From contig OZ024742.1 in the NCBI GenBank assembly GCA_964016885.1, positions 1,428,236 through 1,492,235 on the forward strand: 64,000 nucleotides of DNA, in the 5' to 3' direction. The notes under the pieces are model-generated. The model ran no database searches, was not told the origin of the DNA, and saw only the letters and a program-made list of their open reading frames with translations. The stretch comes from Eledone cirrhosa (Eukaryota > Mollusca > Cephalopoda > Octopoda > Eledonidae). Position numbers and translations under genes: made by a program. Shown here one piece after another: positions 22,596-35,200 of this stretch. The first letter of the stretch is position 1. Every line of letters starts with the position of its first letter.

Positions 22596-25460
22596 GTTTT
22601 GCGAGGTTTTTGATATGAAATCGTGTGTCGAAACAAATATTGTTATACTTGGGGAGGGTCATATTTGTGTAATATTACCAGAATTAATAACAGAACACAC
22701 TCACTGTTTGGTTGGTTTTCGCTTTTCGCTTCTGTGTCTTTTATATCGGTTAATTTAATTTATTCGGTCCTCAATGTTGCCATTGACTGACCAACGGTCA
22801 AAAATACAGATACAATATAGACACAAACACATATATATAGTTTATCAAAGTTCTTTCGTTGCACATCTGCAACATCATCAGTGGTGCTATTGTTTCCTCC
22901 CGTTACATTGTATGTCTACGCCATCTTTATTTAGTCTTTATATATTTATTTATTTGTTTATTTTTTTGTCTTCTTTGCGCATGCGTTTGCGTGTGTGTAT
23001 AGTGTTTTGTTTGATGTGTGTTCGTGTTTGGGTGACTGTGTATTCGTTAATGTATTCTATCTTTATTAGTGTGTGTTTATATGTGTTTGTTGTTATTGTG
23101 CTTGTGTATGTATTTATTTATTTATCTATTTATTTATTTATACTTCTCTAAGGTCAGTGTTGTTTGTTTGGGTGTTGTTGTTATTCCATTCATTTTTTCT
23201 GTTTAGCCTTGGCCTTCTCAGTTCTATTTCACTGGCCTCTCTGATTTGCCTATCTGCTGGGTCATTTCTATGTTTAGATATTATTCTAATTTCTGTTGTC
23301 TATGTTACCGTCGTGTTGTTGTCTGGCATGTTCGTATAGTACTGAACCGTTTTTTCGTCCTTTTAGTTCCCCCCAGTGTTGGTCTATCCTTTCACCTATG
23401 CTACGAGCTGTCTCACCTATGTATGTTGTTGTCATGTTTCTGCAAGTACCCTCTGTACATCTTATGCTATAGACTACGTTTCTAGTTTTGCAGTTTATCT
23501 GGGGGTTTACTTTACATATGATACATTTCCTATTAGTACAGTGGGTTTTCTTAAAAGGGTAGGTTTTGCTGATCAGGGATTTTATGGTGGTTCCTGGCTT
23601 TTCTACCACCTTAATCTTTATCTCTGGTTGTCGTACCATGAGGTGGCTTTCCCTATCTTATGTTTAGTCCTATCTAAGCTATTCCATGATTTGCTCCTGT
23701 ATAATGGGAAAATTCCTTTTATGTCCAGTTCTATGAGGGTCTTATATTTCTCCGTGGCTCCTTCGTATACTCTGATCCTGTCTCTTTGGTTGTAGTCAGA
23801 GAACTGCATGTGGTTGATGAAGTGTTGTATGTGTCTTTCCATTTCTGTTGGGTCGCACATGCGGGACACATTCTTCATCACTCGTACCAAGTCTGCGATC
23901 AGAATATTAAACTTAACACTAGTGGACATTGCTGAGTTTTTGAGTATCTGGTATTTGGAGGCCATGGGTTTAGCATAGTGTGAGTGGAGAATTTGGGCTC
24001 TCTCGTCTATAGTGTTAATCCAGAGTTCCGTGTCTAATACAGGTAGTCTATCGTTAGGGTGTTTGGAAGGGTAGTCGATAGTTACAGTTATACTCTGGTG
24101 TATGGAATTAGCTATGCTAATCACACTATGCTAAACCCATGGCCTCCAAATACATGATACTCAAAAACTCAGCAATGTCCAGTAGTGCTAAGTTTAATAT
24201 TCTGATCGCAGACTTGGTACGAGTGATGAAGAACGTGTCCCGCATGTGCGACCCAACAGAAATGGAAAGACACATCCAACACTTCATCAACCGCATGCAA
24301 TTCTCTGGCTACAACCAAAGAGACAGAATAAGATTATACAAAGGAGCCACGGAGAAATATAAGACCCTCATAGAACTGGACATGAAAGGAATTTGCCCAT
24401 TATACAGGAGCAAATCATGGAATAGCTTAGATAGGGCTAGACATAAGATAGGGAAAGCCACCTCATGGTACGACAACCAGAGATACCAGAGTGTCATGTT
24501 TGTGGACGCTACCCCTGGAGGGAAATTAGCTAACCAGTGTAGAAAGGTGCTGAGAAAGACCCACTTAAAGATTAAGGTGGTAGAAAAGCCAGGAACCACC
24601 ATAAAACCCCTGATCAGCAAAACCTACCCTTTTAAGAAAACCCACTGTACTAATAGGAAATGTATCATATGTAAAGTAAACCCTCGGATAAACTGTAAAA
24701 CTAGAAACGTAGTCTATAGCATAAGATGTACAGAGGGTACTTGCAGAAACATGACAACAACATACATAGGCGAGACAGCTCGTAGCATAGGTGAAAGGAT
24801 AGACCAACACTGGGGGGAACTAAAAGGACGAAAAAACGGTTCAGTACTATACGAACATGCCAGACAACAACACAACGGTAACATAGACAACATAGAAATT
24901 AGAATAATATCTAAACATAGAAATGACCCAGCAGATAGGCAAATCAGAGAGGCCAGTGAAATAGAACTGAGAAGGCCAAGGCTAAACAGAAAAAATGAAT
25001 GGAATAACAACAACACCCAAACAAACAACACTGACCTTAGCGAAGTATAAATAAATAAATAGATAAATAAATAAATACATACACAAGCACAATAACAACA
25101 AACACATAAACACACACTAGTAAAGATAGAATACATTAACGAATACACAGTCACCCAAACACGTACACACATCAAACAAAACACTATACACACACGCAAA
25201 CGCATGCGCAAAGAAGACAAAAAAATAAACAAATAAATAAATATATAAACAGACTAAATAAAGATGGCGTAGACATACAATGTAACGGGAGGAAACAATA
25301 GCACCACTGATGATGTTGCAGATGTGCAATGGCAACATTGAGGACTGAATAAATTAAATTAATCGATATAAAAGACACAGAAGCGAAAACCAACCAAACA
25401 GTGAGTCTGTTCTGTTATTAATTCTGGCAATATTACACAAATATGACCCTCCCCAAGTAT

Positions 25461-25501
<41 letters not shown>

Positions 25502-28500
25502 AATAACCTAACTATCTGTAACACTAACTTCAAAAAACGTGACAATCACCTGATCACCTATAGATCCGGGGAACACACAAGCCAGGTAGATTATATCCTT
25601 ACCAGAAGACGTGACAGAGTGTCTGTTGTAAACACTAAATCCCTCCCCCATGAAGAATGCACCTCCCAACATAGACTGATAATTAGCGACCTCATAGTCA
25701 GGACGAGACGTACTCGACAGCAGAAGAGGACTATCCTCAGGAGAAAAATATGGAAGCTAAAGGACCCCACAGCCAGGAATAAATTTCAAAGCATATTACT
25801 TGATGCTTTCGACAGTAAGGAAGAACATTTAGAGTCGGACAATATAGAGGGAGAGTGGGAATTTCTGAAAGCAAACCTGCTGTTGGCGACAGACGAAGTC
25901 TGTGGCTGGAGCAGGCCTGTAGGCAGGAGGAGAGTAACATGGTGGTGGAACAGTAAGGTGGAGGGGTCAATTAAGGCCAAAAAGCAGGCTTGGAAAGTAT
26001 GGCGGGATGGGGGAAGTAGAGAAGACTATCAAGTGGCCAGGAGGGAAGCTAGGAGACAAGTGTACTTAGCAAGAAGGGAAGCTGAGGAAAGAAAGTTCAA
26101 GCATGTTCTACAACGCGATGACCAAAAACGTGAGGTGTTCAGGATTGCTAGGCAATGCGTCAAGGAAAACCGTGATATTGTCGGGGAGAAGTGTGTACTA
26201 AACGACGATGGCACACTTGCCATCACCGACGCTGATAAGAAGGTAGCTTGGAAGTGTCACTATGAAAGGCTACTAAATGAGGAGAATAAATGGGAGAAAG
26301 ACAGTCTCCCCCATATCGACCCAATAGAGGGACCAGCAGTGTTAGTCGAGGGGAGTATAATAAGTAAGGCAATCAAGGATATGAAGACGGGTAAGGCGGC
26401 TGGGCCTTCGGAAATAGTTGCTGAGATGCTGAAGGCATCTGGCACGGTGGGACACACCATGGTCACCCGCATAGTTAACCAAGTCGTACAGAATGGGGTT
26501 GTTCCGAAGGACTAGCATAGCAGCATCATCGTTAACTGTTATAAGGGTAAAGGAGACGCCCTAGATAGGAGTAACTATAGAGGCATTAAATTAATCGACC
26601 AGGTCATGAAGGTCACGGAAAAAGTAATAGCGCAACTAATCAGAGAGAGAATTGACCTAGATGAAATGCAGTTCGGGTTTGTGTCAGGCAAAAGTACCAC
26701 AGACGCTCTTTTCATAGTACGACAACTACAGGAGAAGTACCTAGCTAAAGGTAAACCCCTCTACTTAGCTTTTGTCGACTTGGAGAAAGCCTTCGACAGA
26801 GTCCCCCGCTCCATTATCTGGTGGGCTCTTAGAAAACTAGGCGTTGACGAATGGCTTGTGAGGGCTATACAAGCCATGTATAAAGAAACAGTCAGCAAGG
26901 TTAGAATTAACAACAAATATAGTGAAGAGTTTAGCGTAAAAGTTGGCGTCCATCAGGGCTCTGTTCTCAGCCCACTACTATTTATTATTGCCCTTCAAGC
27001 TATAACAGAGGAGTTCAAGACAGGCTGCCCATGGGAACTCCTATACGCAGACGACCTGACACTCATAGCGGAATCAATGGCCGAGCTAGAGAAGAAATTC
27101 CAAACATGGAAGCACGGCCTAGAGTCAAAAGGACTTAAAATTAACCTGGCTAAGACCAAAGTACTAGTTTGTAGGAAAGAAAACAAGGCGGCGGTCCCTT
27201 CTGGGAAATGGTCGTGCTCGGTGTGTAGGAAAGGCGTAGGTAGAAACTCCATTTTATGTCCTAAATGCAAAGTATGGGTGCATAAAAGAAGTAGTGGGAT
27301 CACAGGTAAGCTAACTAAGAACATAGATTTTACATGTGGCCGGTGCTCTGGTGCAATAAGTAGCAGCAAGTGCCCACAAAATACTAGCTCTTTCAATTGC
27401 GCAGAGGGTTCTATAGAAATAGTGGACAGCTTCCGTTACCTGGGCGATAAAATCAGCAGTGGGGGAGGGTGCTCTGAAAGTACTGTAGCTAGAGTCAGAA
27501 CTGGTTGGAAAAAGTTCAGAGAGCTTATACCACTATTAGCTGCTAAAGGGTTCTCCCTAAAAATGAAAGGCAGGTTGTACGATGCCTGCATACGAACAGC
27601 AATGCTGCATGGCAGTGAGACCTGGGCATTGTGTGCAGAGGATATACGCAGACTAGAGAGGAACGAAGCTTGCATGCTCCGCTGGATGTGTAACAGTAAT
27701 ATACGTGAACGGCAAAGCATAAACGAACTAAGGAAAAAATTAGAGATAAGAGGGATCAGATGTTGTTTACTCGAGAGAAGGCTACGTTGGTATGGACACG
27801 TGATGCGCATGAAAGTCGATAGCTGTATAACAAAGTGCAGGGCAATAAAGATAGACGGTAGTCACGGAATAGGCAGACCTAGAAAAACCTGGGACGAGCT
27901 GATAAACTCCGACATCACACACTTACACCTCTCCAAGACAATGTCACTGGACCGAGACCTTTGGCGGTACTCAGTAACAGAGAAGACCCGCCTTACCTAA
28001 ATATATAGTAAAACCTACTCCAGCCAGTAGGCATCTCTAACAAAATACACCCCGTCCCATCACCACCACCCCCACCCCATCCACACCACCCTGTTCTATG
28101 TAAAGTTATGTTGGTGCCGCGCCATCGAGGCCGAAACAAATGAGATCGTGTAGGTGTCACGACAAAAACACACACAGTCCACGCTGTAATGTGGCCGTGT
28201 AGGCAACACGGTAAAAACCTCCCAGACCCACACTGTAAATGTGGTTGGTGTTAGGAAGGGCATCCAACTGTAGAAAACCTGCCAGACAGTCCTATGCGAG
28301 CAAGACAATCACTCTTGCCTCAAGTGGGACTACCTCCGTCCAAACCCATGCAAGCGTGGAACACGGACGTTAAACCTTGATGATGATGATGATATATATT
28401 CTTTCACACAGATACTCTCTCTCATGCTCTCTTTTTCATACCTACTCTCTCAAAAACATACTCTCTCTTTCTCCCTCACACACCATTTGTCCACTTTATT

Positions 28501-28730
28501 TAAGTTTATTTATTCATTTATATTTCTACATTCATAATAATTGATTCTTATTAATTCTTTAATGATTAAGAATCAAATATTTTAATTTAAAATTTCATAC
28601 AATTTCCTCTTTTCTAATAATTTCTTTCTCAATTTCTTGGCTGCCACATAAACCATGTTTAATATTTATTTTATCAACTTGCCATATGCTTTCATTATTG
28701 GATGACACATTTACATATAGCATGTTCCTT

Positions 28731-28773
<43 letters not shown>

Positions 28774-29088
28774 TATATATTTTAAGAATAAAGGAACAAA
28801 GAATCAGTGTTGCATCTTAACATATTTAATAACATATTACATATGTTTCACTGATTGACAGTGAAACAGTATTGAAGCAGATCTGAGGATGTTTCAATTC
28901 CAGAGTCAGCTTCGATCACTAATGGATCATTCCTCGAGTTGATCGACAATGAAACATATGTAATATGTTATAATGCAGCACTGATTCTGTGTTCTTTTAT
29001 TCTTATATTATAAACACTCTGCTCTGCTAGAGCATCGAGTGCTCACCTGGCATACGGCCTACTGTCGCAATTATCTTGCACCTCTACA

Positions 29089-29161
<73 letters not shown>

Positions 29162-31023
29162 TTTTGCTCAGTTTCAATTTTATTTTTTCCTCCAGCCATG
29201 CTGCGATGACTTCCTTGCTTTGACAATGTCTTCAATTAATTTTATTCATGTTTTCATTGTTATGTAACATGTTTTGTTGACAGCTTGTGACAGCAATTAT
29301 CTTTACACTTTCATTGTTGCTTTTATATATCATCATCGTCTAACGTCCATATTCCACGCTTGCATGGGTATATACATATACATATGTGTATATATATATG
29401 TGTGTATATATATGTGATATATATTATATAATAAGGGTTATATAATGTATATATTACAAGGCCAGTGCCAGGACACTGTCTCTAAGCCCTCCCTATAATA
29501 TACAACACTTTTCTCCCAGTTATAGATCCCTACTCCCAGTTAAGTATGCCCCACCCACCCAATTCTCCCAAAATAAAATAATTTCAACTGATAGTTTGGC
29601 CAGCCGATGGACGAAGTTTTTGACATTTCTTATCACAATAAGTAAATTACTAAGCCTGCATTTACCACTACACAGTCCACACCCATGCCACATCATGTGA
29701 CAGGTCATTATATCATATGGCCCTGCTCACCCCTTTCTATATTTCTACAACTCTGTAATGTGGCCAAGTTATTTGGTGATTTATCTATTAATCACAGTAA
29801 ATACTTTGTGCGTGAATTTGATAGAGGAGTACTACCGAAAAGTCATCATTTGTATTATGTGTGTGTGTATGTTTATCTGTTTCTCTACATGTATGTGTGT
29901 GTATGTCTTCACCTCCACAACACCATTAAATCAGTGAGTCTCTCTTACCAATATAAACAGTATGGTTTACCATCAGGAAGAACATCTGACTCTAGATACA
30001 GGGGATTCAGTAGAATTACACACATTTGTATAAAACTCTAATCCTTTTCAATAACATTCTAAGTGGTTGCCTAGTTGGCAACACCAGACTCCATGGTCAC
30101 GTCTGGTTTCCGTGCTAGCAAGGGTTGGACAGGTCTACATAGACCATGTCAGTACTGAAGTGGGACTGCTGATCTCCCAGACAGGTCAGGGATCTGTCAT
30201 CTTGCTTATGTACAGTTTCATGTTCTACCGAGTTCACAGGGGAGGTTGTCATGTCTTTGACTCAACTGAGGGTCCTCCCATCCCTTTATGTATAAAAATA
30301 TAAACCTGTAATCCTTTTATATTCAGTAATGTTCCCCTTTAAGTGGGTACCTAGTTGGTCTCATGGCAGCACCAGCCTTGTATATATACACACACATATG
30401 TATATATAGGCACATGGCTTAGTGGTTAGAGCACCGGGCTTGCAATCGAAAGGTTGTGAGTTCAATACTCAGACCGGGTGATGTGTTGTTTCCTTGAGCA
30501 AGACACTTTATTTCACATTGCTCCAGTTTACTCAGCTGTAGAAATGAGATGATAGGACTATAGATGACTAGGGTCCCTATCATTCCACTGAAAAGTGGTC
30601 GTGGAGGTGCCACGGCAAAAAAGCACCCAGCCCACACTGTAAAGTGGACGTGTAGGCGCCATGGAAAAAAAGCACCCAGCACTCACTGTAAATGAGGTTG
30701 GTGTTAAGAAGGGCATCCAGCTGTAGAAATCAAGCCAGAATCAGTTCCTGTATGAGCAAGACAAGGACAGGCGACTGGACACTGCCCACAACAGGACAAC
30801 CCATCTAACCCATGCTAGCGTGGAAGAACGGACGTAAAACGGTGATGATGATGATGATGACACACAACGCCTGTCCCCTTAATCTAGCTTATTTCTCATT
30901 CTTTCTTCTGATGAAGGACTAGCGTCTGAAACGTTAAGACCCACTACCTGCTATATCAAGTGTTAACCTAATATATCCCTTCCATATACTGTACTGATTG
31001 TGTTGTTATTTCTGTTTACCTTT

Positions 31024-31068
<45 letters not shown>

Positions 31069-31275
31069 TTGTATATATATATGTGTGTGTATATTAATAT
31101 CTTGTTGTTTATTACTTTTGTTTGTATTTTTTATATTTTTATTTGTTGTGTGTTATGGCCAGCAGCAGTTGCATGTTGTCGAATAACCCCAATATTATTC
31201 CTGCTTCCCTTCCAGGCTAAACCTACCAATGTCAAGGTAACAATTTCATGCACATAAACATAGTTGCTTTAATAC

Positions 31276-31317
<42 letters not shown>

Positions 31318-31419
31318 GTATACTAATCACTCACTCAGCTAAAGATATTTACTAAGCTTTCTAATCTTTTTTCTTTTTCAAATTTTAATACTGGTAATGG
31401 TTTAATTATATATATATAC

Positions 31420-31450
<31 letters not shown>

Positions 31451-31542
31451 TATATACATACATACATACACATGAATATATATGTATACACATACATATA
31501 TATATATATATAAGTATGTATGTATACGTACATACATGTATG

Positions 31543-31585
<43 letters not shown>

Positions 31586-32256
31586 GCATATATGTATGTA
31601 TACATATATATATATATTTATTAAAATAACAGATTAAAGTTTAAGCAAAGAAGTGCTGCTTTCACCCGTAACGGGATCAGAAGATCCCATTAAGGGTGAA
31701 AGCAACGATTCTTTGCTTAAAGGATAAAGTAAAACAGTGCTAAATCTGGAAGAGAGCTGAAATATATTATATTCATACACAGGACAAAGGCACTACCAAG
31801 GTTTCAAGGCCAAAATTTGATCACAATTCTAAAATACAAGAAGCATCAAATTAGTGTATATTAATTAGCACCTGAAGAAAGGTCACTATTTTGATGCCTC
31901 TTCTGGAGATATGGTCAAAATTGGGCCTTGAAACCTTGGGTATTGCCTTCTGTGTATGAACATAAATAATATATTTATAAAGTATTTTTCTTATCTTTTT
32001 TAATATTGGTAATGGTCTAATATATATATATATATACAATGATATTAAATAAATCGTACCTTATTGGTTGGAAATTCACTATCCAGTGAATTTCCAACCA
32101 ATAAGGTCTGATTTTCATGGGTATGTCTCTATTTATAAAACAAACTTTGGATTTTATCTGATGAAAGCGTACCAATGTTGTCTTGGTTACCCTTGAAATA
32201 TATATAATAAAATAAATATGGTTTTCTAAATATAGTTTCCATTTATTTAATATCAT

Positions 32257-32297
<41 letters not shown>

Positions 32298-35200
32298 GGT
32301 AACAAGTTATCATTATAGGTAATCCAGTTAGAGGTTGTGAGTACTCTGCGTCGTGGATAGTTTTAACATACGGCTTTGTTTGACTCAACAAGATGCTTCC
32401 AAAGTTATGCAGCGAGTTCGCGGTAATTCCTATGTAGGTTATACTTGGAGTAATAATAGTTAAAGAATGAAGAGTAACATGGTTGGCTGTACAATAAGGG
32501 GCTTTATTTCAAGTACTGACAATTGTTTCATCTACGTACTCTGATGTGTTGATCAGAGGTAAATAATGTATTGGAGATCGAGTGACGCAACTTCAAGCGA
32601 TAAGTAACTCTAGACTCACCTGATCAATGAAACAATTGTCAGTACTTGAAATAAAGCCCCTTATTGTACAGCCAACCATGTTACTCTTCATTCTTTCACT
32701 ATATATATATATTATTGTGGAAATTGAAGGAACAGTTCCTGACAGTAAACCAACCATTGTGATATCAGTGGAGAAACCCCTGACAGTCCAATGATTCCCA
32801 CAGAACTGTAAGCAACTGTACTGTTAATGTTCCATCAATAATGATATATGTACTCTACACATGTATTGAGTTCTCTTTCTTCTAGAAGTAGCTCTTTAGT
32901 TTCCCTTTAAAAACAGCTTCATGCACCAGTGATCAATGTGTTAGTTGTGTGATGTAGAATATAAGTGTAGAAAATGTGAGATGTTTTTGTTAGAGAAGTA
33001 GCTGAACCTTTTCCAATTGTTACATTCTAATCCAGGGCCATCTCACTCCTGTTGGAGGAAACCCTCCCTGGTGGACCTCCAATGCTTTCTGTTTTGGTCA
33101 TGTCTTCAGGGGTGTGGCCGTTCTCACTATCCCTGTCCAATTGTGGGTTGGTGAGGCTATTTAACCCCTAGTAGGGGTGGAAGGCTGTTGATACTGAGGA
33201 GTTCATCCACCCCTTTAACAGCTCTTGTTTTTGGAGCTGCTGAGGGTTCCACTTACCACCAGACCAGGATCATGTGAAGGAGGTGGTTTAGTCAGTGACA
33301 CACGGCCATGAAGCAGGTTGTACTGGGTTACACGGTACAAGTAACAGGTTGAGGCCTGACCTGACATATATGTTACATAATTGTTACAACTATATGTTTA
33401 TGTCACCCCACCACCACCACCACCACCATTATGTCAGACACCACCACCACCACTATGTCACACACCACCACCACCACGTCACACCACCACCACCACCACG
33501 TCACACCACCACCACCACCACCACATCACACCACCACCACGTCACACCACCACCACCACCACCACCACCACATCACACCACCACCACGTCACACCACCAC
33601 CACCACCACCACATCACACCACCACCACGTCACACCACCACCACCACCACCACCATCACCACCACCACTACCACAACATAGGATGTGGCTCATCACAAGG
33701 TAGGCCACATACTAAAACAAGTCAATTTTGAAATAAGGCGACCCACTCAGAAAGTCAAACAGACCACAGTTAGCCCATGTTTACCTCGATAACTGACCAC
33801 AGTTAGCCCATGACTTTCCTCGATAACAGACCACAGTTAGCCCATGACTTCCCTCGATAACTGACCACAGTTAGCCCATGACTTTCCTTGATAACAGACC
33901 ACAGTTAGCCCATGACTTTCCTCGATAACAGACCACAGTTAGCCCATGACTTTCCTTGATAACAGACCACAGTTAGCCCATGACTTTCCTTGATAACAGA
34001 CCACAGTTAGCCCATGACTTTCCTTGATAACAGACCACAGTTAGCCCATGACTTCCCTCGATGTTAGCCCATGACTTTCCTCGATAACAGACCACAGTTA
34101 GCCCATGACTTTCCTCGATAACAGACCACAGTTAGCCCATGTTTACCTCTCGTACAACAGATATATTATGAAGGTAACTACTTGGTAGAGTCATTAGAAT
34201 GTTGAATAAAAGGCATTGTATTTGTTTTAGCTGTACTTGAGGTTTCAATCTCATGAAAGCCAACTTTACCTTTGTTACCTGTGGGGTTAATCACTAAAGT
34301 ACCTCTCCTCTCCAGGATGGTAGATGGGTGAGATTGTTACCTCTGGGGTTAATCACTAAAGTACCTCTCCAGAATGGTAGATGGGTGAGATTGTTACCTC
34401 TGGGGTTAATCACTAAAGTACCTCTCCAGAATGGTAGATGGGTGAGATTGTTACCTCTGGGGTTAATCACTAAAGTACCTCTCCAGAATGGTAGATGGGT
34501 GAGATTGTTACCTCTGGGGTTAATCACTAAAGTACCTCTCCAGAATGGTAGATGGGTGAGATTGTTACCTCTGGGGTTAATCACTAAAGTACCTCTCCAG
34601 AATGGTAGATGGGTGAGATTGTTACCTCTGGGCTTAATCACTAAAGTACCTCTCCAGAATGGTAGATGGGTGAGATTGTTACCTCTGGGGTTAATCACTA
34701 AAGTACCTCTCCAGAATGGTAGATGGGTGAGATTGTTACCTCTGGGGTTAATCACTAAAGTACCTCTCCAGAATGGTAGATGGGTGAGATTGTTACCTCT
34801 GGGGTTAATCACTAAAGTACCTCTCCAGAATGGTAGATGGGTGAGATTGTTACAGTGTCAAAGGTAGAGCTTTCAACGCTGTATCTGTTCTGGTTCTACA
34901 CATTATAGCTTCCAATCTCACCCCCTGTTACCCCCAAAAATGGCAGCATGATAGACCTGGGTCTCTCTTACCATTAAAACACTGAAGAAACCTTCTGTGG
35001 GAGTCAGCCTTATAAGAAGTCACTTGAACCCACACAGGTGTGATAACAACAACAATATCAAATACACAACAATAATGGTTTCTGATTTAGGTGCAAGGCC
35101 AACAATGTTTCGGGGAGGGGAAAGGTGATAAAATCAACCCTAATACGTTACTGGTACTTTATTTTATCAGCTCCATAAGGATGAAATGTAAAGTTAACCT

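Noticed and set aside
33295..33731. His/Thr/Pro-rich proteins
   Set aside because: Frames of a (CAC)n repeat.
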